A stretch of 40,804 bases of DNA from a virus, in the IMG/VR virus record IMGVR_UViG_3300044633_000568, positions 1 through 40,804 of that record; one strand, 5' to 3'. The position numbers and the translations under genes are program-made. The notes under the pieces are model-generated. The model was not told the DNA's origin. It was given only the letters and a program-made list of their open reading frames with translations, and ran no database searches. This document shows, in pieces, positions 1 to 8,808 of the stretch (position 1 is its first letter; every line of letters begins with the position of its first letter).

Positions 1-1614
1 TATAATGAAAACATAACTAGAAAATATAGACAGGCTGGTGTTACTACGGTAACTGCCGCTTGGATTTCTAAGAAATTACAAACCGCAAAGGAAAATGAAC
101 CAGAAAGGGTTCTTCTTATTGCAAACAAACGTGACACTGCGGTGGAAATGGCCAATAAAGTTAGAAATTTTATTGAGCAATGGCCTGAATGGATTAATGT
201 TGGGTTCTCACCCGATAAGAACTCAGAAAGTAGATTTAGATTAAACAATGGGTGTGAGGTTAAGGCGGTAGCAACATCTGCAGATGCCTTACGTGGTTAT
301 ACACCAACTATACTTGTATTTGATGAGGCGGCTTATATTGAAGCGGGTGAGGATTTTTGGGCGGCATCTATGGCGTCCCTATCAACGGGTGGTAAGATTA
401 TTCTTATCTCAACCCCAAATGGTTATGACCCTATCTATTACGGTGTTTATGACCAAGCATTACGTGGAATCAATGATTTCCATATAACAGATTTAAGGTG
501 GTTTAAAGACCCTCGTTATACCAAAGATTTACATTGGGTTAAGTGTCAAGACATTTGTCATTACATGTTGAATAGAGAACAATATAATGATGATGAAGTT
601 GTAATGAAGGATTTTAATCCAGAGAATTATAATGAATATATTGAACAAGGATATAAACCGTTCTCTTCTTGGTTTGAATCAATGTCTAAGAAATTTAAAT
701 ATGATAGACGTAAGATTGCTCAGGAATTGGAATGCGATTTCTTAGGTTCGGGTGATGGTGTTATTCCGGGTGATATTCAAGAGAACATTGCTAAGAATAT
801 GATACGTGTACCTAAAGAAAAATATATGCAGGGTACATTTTGGCATTGGAAGGAACCTGTTCAGGGACATCGTTACATTATGGGTGTAGATGTTAGTAGA
901 GGTGATAGTGAAGACTTCTCCTCAATTAATATTATCGACTTTGATGAAAGGGAACAGGTTGCAGAATACATTGGAAAAATACCTCCTGATGATTTGGCTG
1001 CAGTTGCATATAAATGGGGTGTTTTGTATGAGGCATATATTGTTATTGATATTACAGGGGGTATGGGTGTTGCAACGTCTAGGAAGTTACAAGAGATGCA
1101 ATATAAAAATCTATACATCGATGGGATAAACACTCAAAATATATGGGAGTGGAATAAAAAGGCCATGGATAAAATCCCCGGTATAAATTTTAACAATAAA
1201 AGAACTCAAATAGTTGCTGCTTTCGAGGAACAATTAAGAAAGGGGTTTTTAGTTAGGTCAAGTAGGTTATTAAATGAACTTAATACGTTTGTTTATATAA
1301 ATGGTAGACCCGACCACATGAAAGGTGCTCACGATGATGCAATTATGAGTATGTCAATGGCGTTATATGCTGCCGATATGTGTTTCAATCAATTACAAAA
1401 GAACGAAAACGCAAATAAAGCAATGTTGGAGTCTTGGACGATGTCAGAAAGATCGTATGAACCCAATAAATCGTTTTATTCTTACGGTACTGCATTTGAC
1501 CAAATTGGTTCTATGGGGATTGATAATCAAAATTTATATCACCCAAATAATAATATGAATGTATCAAAGGACGCATATAGAGAACATATGTGGTTATTTG
1601 GTAAATCAAAATAA
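1..1614 (+). CDS. terL: Terminase large subunit (T4 gp17-like), 5' truncated
   Basis: Packaging motor ATPase and headful nuclease that drives DNA into the prohead through the portal. The reading frame is open from base 1, so the true start lies outside the window; an internal GTG at 142 is not the start. The ATPase has a deviant Walker A, RQAGVTT (bases 28-48), in which the usual GK lysine is absent, as in many terminases that use an upstream basic residue. Walker B is VFDEA (Asp-Glu at 322-327). The RNase H-like nuclease shows GVDVSRGDSEDF (first Asp at 889-891), VIDITGG, and the late acidic motif GAHDDAIMS near 1330. It is followed by the portal gene, as expected for a T4-type head module. 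The small terminase is not in the window. Confidence 0.95.
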   Translation, partial: YNENITRKYRQAGVTTVTAAWISKKLQTAKENEPERVLLIANKRDTAVEMANKVRNFIEQWPEWINVGFSPDKNSESRFRLNNGCEVKAVATSADALRGYTPTILVFDEAAYIEAGEDFWAASMASLSTGGKIILISTPNGYDPIYYGVYDQALRGINDFHITDLRWFKDPRYTKDLHWVKCQDICHYMLNREQYNDDEVVMKDFNPENYNEYIEQGYKPFSSWFESMSKKFKYDRRKIAQELECDFLGSGDGVIPGDIQENIAKNMIRVPKEKYMQGTFWHWKEPVQGHRYIMGVDVSRGDSEDFSSINIIDFDEREQVAEYIGKIPPDDLAAVAYKWGVLYEAYIVIDITGGMGVATSRKLQEMQYKNLYIDGINTQNIWEWNKKAMDKIPGINFNNKRTQIVAAFEEQLRKGFLVRSSRLLNELNTFVYINGRPDHMKGAHDDAIMSMSMALYAADMCFNQLQKNENANKAMLESWTMSERSYEPNKSFYSYGTAFDQIGSMGIDNQNLYHPNNNMNVSKDAYREHMWLFGKSK

Positions 1615-1656
1615 GATTCCATTTATCAATAATTTAGTTTATATTGTAAAGAAAAG

Positions 1657-1664
1657 TATTTATA
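1657..1664 (+). promoter_or_regulatory. Late-promoter-like octamer TATTTATA
   Basis: Exact TATTTATA three bases before the portal ATG. It belongs to a set of such sites in sense orientation upstream of virion genes. It is the reverse complement of T4's TATAAATA. The promoter role is inferred. Confidence 0.55.
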
Positions 1665-1667
1665 TAC

Positions 1668-3482
1668 ATGGCAGAACAGAATCTTACCGTCTTTCAGAGA
1701 TTAACAAAGGTGTTTGGTTACCCAAATCAAGCAAAACAAAAAAATGTTGCACCACCTTCGTTTAATTTCAACAAAGATGAAATATTAAAAACGGATAGTA
1801 GAGAAGAATATGAAAAGGCAATGTTACAAGCTCAACAGAGTCAATACATTGCAGATAAGTGGACTAAATTAGACCAATCACTTTACAATCAATCTGTTTA
1901 TTACGAACCAAATAGGTTATCAGCATATTACGATTATGAATCTATGGAGTTTACTCCCGAAATATCTGCGGCGTTAGACATTTATGCTGAAGAATCAACA
2001 ACAATGTCTGAGAAAGGACAAATATTAACAATATTTTCAGATTCAGATAGAGTTAAAAATATATTAGATGATTTATTTAATAACAAATTAGATGTTAACA
2101 CTAACTTACAAATGTGGACAAGAGGTCTTTGTAAGTATGGTGACGATTTTGTTTATTTAAAAATAGACCCTGAGAAGGGAGTTGTTGGTTGTCAACAGTT
2201 ACCAAATATTGAAATTGAAAGAATTGAGGGTGCGGCATCTAAAACACCGAACTCATATACTGATATTAAAGTTCCAACAAGAGAGTTAAGATTTACTTGG
2301 AAGAATAAAGATTTAGAATTTCAAGCATGGGAGATTGCACACTTTAGATTATTAGGTGATGATAGAAAACTTCCTTATGGAACTTCTATGTTAGACAAGA
2401 TTAGAAGAATTTGGAAACAATTACTTCTTGCGGAAGATGCAATGTTAATTTACAGAACATCAAGAGCACCTGAAAGACGTGTATTCAAAGTATTCGTTGG
2501 TAACATGGATGATAAGGATATTGAACCTTATGTACAACGTGTTGCTAATAAATTTAAAAGAGACCAAGTTTCAGATCCACGTAATGGTAATGTAGATATG
2601 AGATATAATCAAATGGCGGTAGACCAAGATCCAGCACAAAGCAATCCAATTGAAACATTGCCGGGGGCTCAAAATTTAGGTGAAATTGCAGATATCGAAT
2701 ATATTCAAAAGAAGTTATTAGCGGCGTTACGTATTCCAAAGGCATTCTTAGGATTTGAAGAAGTTGTTGGTGAAGGTAAGAGTTTAGCATTAATGGATAT
2801 TCGTTTTGCGAGAACGATTAATAGAATTCAAAAATCTATTATTCAAGAATTAAATAAAATTGCATTAGTACATTTATATCTTTTAGGTTTAGAAGATGAG
2901 TTAGATAATTTTTCTTTATCGTTAACTAATCCTTCAGCACAATCTGATTTATTAAAAATAGAACAGTGGAAAGAAAAGATTACACTTTATAAAGACGCAA
3001 CATCTGACCAATCACAAGTCGGTATTTTACCAGTATCTCACACGTGGGCTAAAAAGAATATTCTTGGTATGAGTGACTCAGAGGTTATTTTAGATTTACA
3101 ACAACAAAGACTTGAAAGAGCAATGGGATTTGAATTGACAAATACACAAAACATAATTAAACGTTCTGGCGTATTTGACGACGTGGATTCTAAGTATGGT
3201 ATTTCTGAAGAAGAAAGACAAAAATTAGAAGCTGCAGGTGCAATGGGTGGTGATACTGCTGGTGCAGGAGCAATGGATATGGGTGGAGCACCCGCAACCC
3301 CTCCATCGGGAGGTGAGGGAGAAGCTCCATTGAGTGAATCTTTTACTAAATCTAAAAAATCAAAGATATTAAGTATGTTGGGAGAAGAAAAAGAAGGAAA
3401 AAATGTTTTATTTGATATGGAAAGAGCTCAACAGAATATTTATGAAATAGAAAATAAATTGAACGATATTATAAACGATTAA
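1668..3482 (+). CDS. 20: Portal vertex protein (T4 gp20-like)
   Basis: Dodecameric portal at the unique head vertex; it nucleates prohead assembly, docks the terminase and later joins the neck. At 604 residues it is longer than T4 gp20 (about 520). Family features visible are the N-terminal PNRLSAYYDYESM stretch, TPEISAALDIYAEE (about residues 97-110), LCKYGDDFVYLKI, and the helical VGEGKSLALMDIRFART segment (about residues 365-381). The C-terminal tail has a Gly/Ala/Met/Pro-rich linker (about 525-555) followed by a charged helix; this tail accounts for the extra length. The start ATG follows a TATTTATA box by three bases and no other Met lies nearby. The next gene begins two bases after the stop, so the two are probably cotranscribed. 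Confidence 0.95.
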   Translation: MAEQNLTVFQRLTKVFGYPNQAKQKNVAPPSFNFNKDEILKTDSREEYEKAMLQAQQSQYIADKWTKLDQSLYNQSVYYEPNRLSAYYDYESMEFTPEISAALDIYAEESTTMSEKGQILTIFSDSDRVKNILDDLFNNKLDVNTNLQMWTRGLCKYGDDFVYLKIDPEKGVVGCQQLPNIEIERIEGAASKTPNSYTDIKVPTRELRFTWKNKDLEFQAWEIAHFRLLGDDRKLPYGTSMLDKIRRIWKQLLLAEDAMLIYRTSRAPERRVFKVFVGNMDDKDIEPYVQRVANKFKRDQVSDPRNGNVDMRYNQMAVDQDPAQSNPIETLPGAQNLGEIADIEYIQKKLLAALRIPKAFLGFEEVVGEGKSLALMDIRFARTINRIQKSIIQELNKIALVHLYLLGLEDELDNFSLSLTNPSAQSDLLKIEQWKEKITLYKDATSDQSQVGILPVSHTWAKKNILGMSDSEVILDLQQQRLERAMGFELTNTQNIIKRSGVFDDVDSKYGISEEERQKLEAAGAMGGDTAGAGAMDMGGAPATPPSGGEGEAPLSESFTKSKKSKILSMLGEEKEGKNVLFDMERAQQNIYEIENKLNDIIND

Positions 3483-3484
3483 AA

Positions 3485-4231
3485 ATGAACAAATTCGGGG
3501 TTATAAAAACCAAAATGTTGACGAAATTAACTGAATCTTACGCTAAAGAGAATAAGAAAGAAGTTAAAGATTTATTAAACACAATCAAAGAAAACAAAGA
3601 CTTTAAAGAAATGTATTTGTTTTATGAAGAAATTGAAAACAAATACATTGAAGATAAAGAAACTGCGAAGTTATATGTTGAAGGATTAAATACATATTTT
3701 GGTCAACCAATAGGTAATTGGAGTAGTTTAAATATGTTTTGTGAATCTTTAAATACTAAGTTGGGTGAGATTGAAATCGAAACCAAAGAATTATACGAAT
3801 CTTTAGATATGTTATCAGAAAAAGATTCATTATCAAATATTGAAAAGAAAGTTATTGCAAAAAAGAAATTAGTAGAACATTTAACAACTAAAAAGGAAAT
3901 CAAAGAATCTAAAGATTCAACTATTGTTCCTAACGAAACATTACTACAAGCGGTATTAGCAAACAATTTTAACGTATTATATTCTAACACATTATCAGAA
4001 TCACAAAAAGAAGAATTAAAAAATATCTTATCAATTTCTTATGATGATTTAGTAACTAAAAGTAATGAATTACAAGAATCAATTATTAATCAGGTATCTA
4101 CACTTTTAAGTGAATCAAACGACTCTGATTTAACCACTAAACTAAATAAAGTAAAAGATGAAGTTAGTCAAATGACAACATCTAAGTACAACTACTACAG
4201 ATTAACAGAATTAAAAAATGGTCTTAACTAA
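3485..4231 (+). CDS. Conserved-position head-module protein, function unknown
   Basis: A 248-residue, Lys/Glu-rich, mostly helical protein with predicted coiled-coil character and no motif I recognise. It starts two bases after the portal stop with no Shine-Dalgarno sequence, so it is likely translated from the portal mRNA. In T4 the slot between portal (20) and protease (21) holds the small prohead core proteins gp67 and gp68; by position and helical, charged composition this could be a core or scaffold-associated protein, but no sequence similarity is evident to me. Its last codons and stop lie inside a perfect palindrome shared with the convergent bS21 gene, overlapping that gene by eight bases. 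Confidence 0.85.
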   Translation: MNKFGVIKTKMLTKLTESYAKENKKEVKDLLNTIKENKDFKEMYLFYEEIENKYIEDKETAKLYVEGLNTYFGQPIGNWSSLNMFCESLNTKLGEIEIETKELYESLDMLSEKDSLSNIEKKVIAKKKLVEHLTTKKEIKESKDSTIVPNETLLQAVLANNFNVLYSNTLSESQKEELKNILSISYDDLVTKSNELQESIINQVSTLLSESNDSDLTTKLNKVKDEVSQMTTSKYNYYRLTELKNGLN

Positions 4232-4242
4232 GACCATTTTTT
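4213..4242. terminator. Bidirectional terminator, perfect 14-bp inverted repeat
   Basis: The arms at 4213-4226 and 4229-4242 are exact reverse complements (AAAAAATGGTCTTA), separated by AC. The core GGTCTTA/TAAGACC is flanked by an A-run and a T-run, so it reads as a factor-independent terminator on both strands. The stop codon of the rightward gene (4229-4231) and the stop codon of the leftward bS21 gene (4224-4226) both lie inside it. Confidence 0.85.
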
Positions 4243-4415
4243 ATTTGTTGAACATACACAGCTTTTAAAACTTCTTTTCTTCTAGTAACTGAAGGTTTTT
4301 CAAATTGTTGTCTTTCCCTCAATTTTTGAATTTGCTTAGTTTTTTGAACCTTTTGTTTATAGGTTCTAAGTGCACTTTCAATACTTTTTTCTTTTGTTAA
4401 ATCGATAATAATCAT
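4224..4415 (-). CDS. rpsU: Ribosomal protein bS21, phage-encoded
   Basis: A 63-residue protein of normal bS21 length with the Bacteroidota-type pattern: N-terminal MIII, SIESALRTYKQK, LRERQQFEKPSVTRR and KAVYVQ. It is very Lys/Arg/Gln-rich, as expected for binding 16S rRNA near the mRNA exit and anti-Shine-Dalgarno region. It is the only leftward gene within the rightward head module and converges on the upstream gene. The start ATG (4413-4415) has no Shine-Dalgarno sequence; a possible host-type -7 element TATATTTG (minus strand, 4434-4441) lies upstream, but I see no matching -33 box. The likely role is replacing or supplementing host bS21 on ribosomes during infection. The family call is strong; the physiological role is inference. 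Confidence 0.92.
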   Translation of the reverse strand: MIIIDLTKEKSIESALRTYKQKVQKTKQIQKLRERQQFEKPSVTRRKEVLKAVYVQQIKNGLS

Positions 4416-4522
4416 AATATAATAAGTATACTACAAATATATAAAATTATTTTTGGTTTTGTAAGTTTTTTTTCTTATTTTTTAGATAACACCATAAAAT
4501 AATATATAATAATGAGAAATTA

Positions 4523-4948
4523 ATGAAAACAGGTAAGTATATCCCATTAGGGACTTACAACAATGTAAAAATCGGTTATGGTACCGTAGATTTTAAAAAT
4601 CTTAAAACCGTTTATTTGAAATTGAATGCATGGGTACAACCAGAAAATGATACTGAAGATTATAATCAAACCATTTCAAAGACAAGAAGAAAAATAAAAG
4701 AATCAATATACAATCTTAAAGATTCAAATTTTAAAGACCAATGTATTGTTGATTTAGATATAAGAACAAAAGGTATTAAGTTAGAAAAAAGGTCATTCAT
4801 GAACCTCGAAATAACTTTATATGTTGAGAAACAATTTGATGTTAAATCAAAAGAAATTAAAAATACAATTAAAAATTTATTGGTAGATGTTGTTAATGAC
4901 GGTTTAATTGATAAAAAACTGTTCAATTTTCACAAAAGCAAGAAATAA
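4523..4948 (+). CDS. Unknown protein between portal and protease genes
   Basis: A 141-residue basic protein with alternating hydrophobic residues suggesting beta structure in its first half (IPLGTYNNVKIGYG, VYLKLNAWVQ) and a Lys-rich C-terminus. I do not recognise the family. It lies downstream of the divergently oriented bS21 gene and upstream of the protease, on the strand of the head genes. No TATTTATA box or Shine-Dalgarno sequence precedes it. An ATG at 4512 is followed at once by an in-frame stop, so the start at 4523 is preferred. A head or prohead-core role is possible from position only. Confidence 0.75.
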   Translation: MKTGKYIPLGTYNNVKIGYGTVDFKNLKTVYLKLNAWVQPENDTEDYNQTISKTRRKIKESIYNLKDSNFKDQCIVDLDIRTKGIKLEKRSFMNLEITLYVEKQFDVKSKEIKNTIKNLLVDVVNDGLIDKKLFNFHKSKK

Positions 4949-4962
4949 CTTGGTTCTTGATG

Positions 4963-4970
4963 TATTTATA
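4963..4970 (+). promoter_or_regulatory. Late-promoter-like octamer TATTTATA
   Basis: Exact octamer 16 bases before the prohead protease ATG, in sense orientation. Confidence 0.55.
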
Positions 4971-4986
4971 GTAATAAAATCTATAA

Positions 4987-5670
4987 ATGAAGATATTAGG
5001 ACCAAAAGAGACGGGGCACGGAATTTTAATAGAGTACGATGCTGGTCACGTTTCACCAGAGGATAACAAACAAATTATTAAAGAGGCGAAGGATATGGAC
5101 TTTTCACAAGACCTTATCCTTTATGCCGTTTTGCAAAAATACGACACTGCAAATAAGAATGGAAGGATTTATCCTGAGATGTTACTTAAGAGAGAAAACG
5201 AGAAATATCAATCACTTATCAAAAAGGGTGGAGCACTTAATGAATTAAACCATCCCTCATCTTCACTTATCGACTTAGATAGAGTATCCCATTCAATTCT
5301 TGAAACATGGTGGGACGGTAAAATCCTAATGGGTAAAATTAAATTATTCACTTCTCCAGGTTGGAGAAAGATGGGTATTGTATCTACTAGAGGAGACCAA
5401 GCTGCAATGTTAATTATGAACGGAGCAACTTTAGGTATATCTTCTCGTGGTGTTGGTTCACTTAAAAATGTAAAAGGACAAAATATTGTTCAGGAGGACT
5501 TCGAGTTAGTGTGTTTTGATTTAGTATCATCACCATCAACTCCAGGTGCGTATGTTTTTGCGGACCAATCTGAAAGAGACCAATATCAAGAGTCTGAAGA
5601 GAAAAAACCCCAAGTTGAGGATAGAATGAAAAAATTAATGGGAAATTTAGATACTTTTTTATCTAAATAA
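4987..5670 (+). CDS. 21: Prohead core protease (T4 gp21-like)
   Basis: Serine protease that degrades the scaffold and trims capsid proteins during prohead maturation. At 227 residues it is close to T4 gp21 length. The catalytic signature of the family is visible: NELNHP with His89, and LGISSRG with Ser152/Ser153, separated by about 63 residues as in gp21-type enzymes. The region between includes LMGKIKLFTSPGWR, and a conserved VCFDLVSSPSTPGAY follows. The C-terminus ends in a short charged helix, possibly a self-cleaved tail. It is flanked by scaffold and capsid genes in the canonical 20-21-22-23 order. Its own TATTTATA box is 16 bases upstream. Confidence 0.93.
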   Translation: MKILGPKETGHGILIEYDAGHVSPEDNKQIIKEAKDMDFSQDLILYAVLQKYDTANKNGRIYPEMLLKRENEKYQSLIKKGGALNELNHPSSSLIDLDRVSHSILETWWDGKILMGKIKLFTSPGWRKMGIVSTRGDQAAMLIMNGATLGISSRGVGSLKNVKGQNIVQEDFELVCFDLVSSPSTPGAYVFADQSERDQYQESEEKKPQVEDRMKKLMGNLDTFLSK

Positions 5671-5724
5671 TAAATTTTATAGGGGTAGTTATATCGAAAA
5701 AGAGAATTTTTCATAAAAACGTAC

Positions 5725-5732
5725 TATTTATA
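5725..5732 (+). promoter_or_regulatory. Late-promoter-like octamer TATTTATA
   Basis: Exact octamer 23 bases before the scaffold ATG. It probably serves scaffold and capsid genes together, since the capsid gene has no box of its own. Confidence 0.55.
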
Positions 5733-5755
5733 AGATAATAAAACAAAATTTCACA

Positions 5756-6931
5756 ATGACTGAAAAATCAATTTTAGAACAAGCGTTACTTCAAGTACAA
5801 ACACTTGAAGAAGCCGTAAAGCAAAATGCAAAGGGTATACTTGCTTCAACTATGAAACAAGAACTGAATGACTTGCTTAAAGAATCATTGGAAGAAGAGG
5901 AAGAAACTGAAAACCCTATGATTGCCGCTGAGCAACCTGAGGACGAAGTTAATCCTGACGAAGAGGCAGATGATATGTCAGACGATGAAGCAACAGCAGA
6001 TGATGCTGAAGCTGATGATGCTGAAAATGACGCAACAGACCTCGATAACGAAGATCCTATGAAAGGTATCGACTCATTAGACTCAGAAATGGGTGATGAT
6101 GAATTACCTACAGATTCAGAATCAGAAGACGAAGAAGCATCTATGGATGATTTTTCTGCAGATGATGAAGATGTAATGGACATGACAGGTGCTTCAGATG
6201 ATGAAGTACTAAAAGTTTTTAAGGCTATGAAACCAGAAGATGGTATTGTAGTTAAAAAAGACGGTAACAATGTCGAAATGTCTACAGGTGATGACGACTA
6301 TATTATCAAACTTGATGGTGATGATGAATCAGAAATGGAAGCTCCAGCAATGGAACCTGAAATGGACGAAGAAATTATGTACGAAATTGAGTTAGATGAA
6401 GAAGACGAAGATTCTGAAGAAATTGAGGTTTCTGAAGAGGAAGAAGAATCTAAAGAAGGAGAGTTTGGCGAAGCTGCAAGAACATATGGAGCTGACGTTA
6501 GAGCACCTCAGGGTAAAAAATACAAAGCTGGTCGTCACGAAATGAATGAAGAAGTTGAAAACTTAAAAAAGCAAAATTCTGAGTATAAGAAGGCGTTAAT
6601 CCTTTTTAAAGAAAAACTTAATGAAGTTGCTGTTTTCAATGCGAACTTAGCTTATGCCACTCGTTTATTCACAGAACATTCTACAACAAAACAGGAGAAA
6701 TTGAATATATTAAAGAGATTTGATTCAGTTTCTACTATGAATGAGGCTAAAAATCTATTCAATACAATAAAAACTGAATTAGGTACAAAAATAACAGTTA
6801 CCGAATCAGTAGTTGAAAAAATCTCAAACACTCCATCAACATCAACATCTCAAGAAGTATTATCAGAAGCTAAAGCATATGAGAATCCACAATTCAAGAG
6901 AATGAAGGATTTGATGAGTAAAATAAAATAA
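5756..6931 (+). CDS. 22: Prohead core scaffolding protein (T4 gp22-like)
   Basis: Internal scaffold around which the capsid assembles, later digested by the protease. The 391 residues fall into an N-terminal helical segment (1-50), a strikingly acidic low-complexity region rich in Asp/Glu/Ser/Met (about 50-240), and a C-terminal helical/coiled-coil region (about 260-390) containing NEEVENLKKQNSEYKKAL and FNANLAYATRLF, typical of gp22-type proteins. It is longer than T4 gp22 (about 270), mostly because of the acidic part. Several (L/I)-x-E sequences such as VLSE could be protease sites. The position between protease and capsid genes agrees. The capsid gene follows after 34 bases. Confidence 0.88.
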   Translation: MTEKSILEQALLQVQTLEEAVKQNAKGILASTMKQELNDLLKESLEEEEETENPMIAAEQPEDEVNPDEEADDMSDDEATADDAEADDAENDATDLDNEDPMKGIDSLDSEMGDDELPTDSESEDEEASMDDFSADDEDVMDMTGASDDEVLKVFKAMKPEDGIVVKKDGNNVEMSTGDDDYIIKLDGDDESEMEAPAMEPEMDEEIMYEIELDEEDEDSEEIEVSEEEEESKEGEFGEAARTYGADVRAPQGKKYKAGRHEMNEEVENLKKQNSEYKKALILFKEKLNEVAVFNANLAYATRLFTEHSTTKQEKLNILKRFDSVSTMNEAKNLFNTIKTELGTKITVTESVVEKISNTPSTSTSQEVLSEAKAYENPQFKRMKDLMSKIK

Positions 6932-6965
6932 TAAATAAAAAAACCAAAAAACAAATATTCAAAAA

Positions 6966-8720
6966 ATGGGAGCATTATTAGAATCAGGTATGGTAGGTAA
7001 CATCGGTCTTAAGCACCTTCGTGTTATCAAAGAAGATACCATCAAAAAATGGGATGACTTAGGCTTTTTAGAAGGTCTTAACGGTCACCAAAAAGATAAC
7101 ATCGCGCAATTGTATGAAAACCAAGCGTCTTACTTAATCAATGAAGCAGCAACAGCTGATGCATCTGGTTCTTTCGAGACTGTAGTTTTCCCAATTATCC
7201 GTCGTGTATTCTCTAAATTATTAGCAAACGACATCGTTTCAGTACAAGCAATGAACTTACCAATTGGTAAATTGTTCTTCTTCGTACCTAAAATTCAAGA
7301 AAGAAACGCAAGTAACGGTCACTATTCTCCTTACGGTATCCCAGGTGGTGCTGGTGGATCAAGTGCTTCTACTGGTTATACAGGTATTAACTTGTACGAT
7401 CGTTTCTACGAGAACAGTGATGCAAACGATCAAGGTTTGTTTGATTACTCTAAAGGAGAGTTTTCAACAGTTTCTTTAACAGGTACATCACTTCACGAAT
7501 TTGCTGCAGGTGAAGCAGGTAACGGAGTAACTTACACTTCAGGTTCAACTGTAACTTCATTAGGTTCAGTAATCTTGAAATTAACTGGTTTCTCTAAACC
7601 AGGTCAAGGTAAATTAGCAGGTCCAGACGGTAACGAAATGGATACTGAAGAATTTTTAGCTTCATTATCTTTAACATGTCCTCGTATTGCTGGTTTAAGT
7701 GGTAGAACATCATTACCATTTAACGTAGTAACTCAGAAATATGGTAAAGGTATTGTAGAATACGGTTCAAGAACCGCAGGTGCAAATGGTCTTAAATTTA
7801 ATGACATTTGTGATGAAGATGGTGCAATCTACTTAAACGTTGATTTACAATCTTATTCATCTACTGCAGGTTATTCTAATTTTTCTGTAACAGGTACAAC
7901 ATCTTTAGATGGTACTGACTTTACAGCGGAATACCGTCGTTATGCAACTTTAGAATTTGAAGATGCAATCGGTGAAGTTTCTTTTGATTTAGAATCAGTA
8001 ACAGTTTCTGTAACTGAAAGAAAATTAAGAGCTAGCTGGTCTCCTGAATTGGCTCAAGACGTTAGTGCATTCCACAACATCGATGCTGAGGCAGAATTGA
8101 CAGCTTTATTATCAGAGCAAATCGCTGCTGAAGTTGACCGTGAAATCTTACGTGACTTACGTAAAGGTGCAGCATGGAAAGCTAAGTGGGATTATAACGA
8201 ATGGAAATACGGTGGAACTGGTGGAGCAACTCTACAAGGTTACACACAGAAAGATTGGAACCAAACTTTAGTAACTAAAGTTAACCAAATTTCTGCTCAA
8301 ATCCACAAGACTACATTAAGAGGTGGTGCTAACTGGATTGTTGTTTCTTCAGAAGTTTCTGCAGTATTCGATGATTTAGAGTATTTCCACGTATCTAATG
8401 CAGCTCCTGAGCAAGATTCATACAACATGGGTATCGAGAAAATCGGTTCTCTTGCTGGAAGATATCAAGTATATCGTGACCCTTACTTCCCAGCTGGAAA
8501 AATCTTGATTGGACATAAAGGAAAATCATTATTGGACGCAGGATATGTATACGCACCATACGTGCCATTACAATTAACTCCAACAATGTACAATCCATTC
8601 AACATGACACCTATCAAAGGTATCATGACACGTTACGCAAAGAAAATGGTGAACAACCGTTACTTCGGTGTAATCGATGTACAAGGTATTGTAACATTCA
8701 ATATGGATACATTAAGATAA
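6966..8720 (+). CDS. 23: Major capsid protein (T4 gp23-like)
   Basis: HK97-fold major head protein of 584 residues, compared with 521 in T4. The N-terminal 60 residues form the expected propeptide ending in LINE, so gp21-type cleavage between Glu60 and Ala61 is predicted, analogous to T4 gp23. Family features include VVFPIIRRVFSKLLAND after the cleavage site, RKLRASWSPELAQDVSAFHN with the EAELTALLSEQIAAEVDREIL helix near residues 355-400, and the C-terminal KMVNNRYFGVIDV. A Gly/Ser/Thr-rich middle stretch (about 165-300) may be an insertion domain. Codon choice is more C-ending than in neighbours (AAC, TTC, CGT), as is usual for the most highly expressed gene. A strong terminator follows. Confidence 0.97.
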   Translation: MGALLESGMVGNIGLKHLRVIKEDTIKKWDDLGFLEGLNGHQKDNIAQLYENQASYLINEAATADASGSFETVVFPIIRRVFSKLLANDIVSVQAMNLPIGKLFFFVPKIQERNASNGHYSPYGIPGGAGGSSASTGYTGINLYDRFYENSDANDQGLFDYSKGEFSTVSLTGTSLHEFAAGEAGNGVTYTSGSTVTSLGSVILKLTGFSKPGQGKLAGPDGNEMDTEEFLASLSLTCPRIAGLSGRTSLPFNVVTQKYGKGIVEYGSRTAGANGLKFNDICDEDGAIYLNVDLQSYSSTAGYSNFSVTGTTSLDGTDFTAEYRRYATLEFEDAIGEVSFDLESVTVSVTERKLRASWSPELAQDVSAFHNIDAEAELTALLSEQIAAEVDREILRDLRKGAAWKAKWDYNEWKYGGTGGATLQGYTQKDWNQTLVTKVNQISAQIHKTTLRGGANWIVVSSEVSAVFDDLEYFHVSNAAPEQDSYNMGIEKIGSLAGRYQVYRDPYFPAGKILIGHKGKSLLDAGYVYAPYVPLQLTPTMYNPFNMTPIKGIMTRYAKKMVNNRYFGVIDVQGIVTFNMDTLR

Positions 8721-8739
8721 TCTTAGGATTTATCATATT

Positions 8740-8769
8740 AAAAGACCCTCGAGAAATCGGGGGTTTTTT
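8740..8769 (+). terminator. Factor-independent terminator after the capsid gene
   Basis: The stem GACCCTCGA / TCGGGGGTT contains wobble pairs and is closed by a GAAA tetraloop (8753-8756). It is preceded by A-rich sequence and followed by TTTTTT. Confidence 0.85.
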
Positions 8770-8782
8770 ATTTAAACTGAAA

Positions 8783-8790
8783 TATTTATA
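8783..8790 (+). promoter_or_regulatory. Late-promoter-like octamer TATTTATA
   Basis: Exact octamer between the capsid terminator and the next ATG (18 bases away), giving the downstream small gene its own unit. Confidence 0.55.
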
Positions 8791-8808
8791 TCTATAAACA
8801 ATTAAAAA

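Noticed and set aside
5696-5713. Small GAAAAA/TTTTTC hairpin upstream of the scaffold gene
   Set aside because: Only A-T-rich pairing, too weak to call a terminator.
5791-6270. 159-residue Ser-rich minus-strand frame opposite the scaffold gene
   Set aside because: It mirrors the acidic GAT/GAA-rich codons of the scaffold gene; composition explains it, and it has no start context or neighbours.
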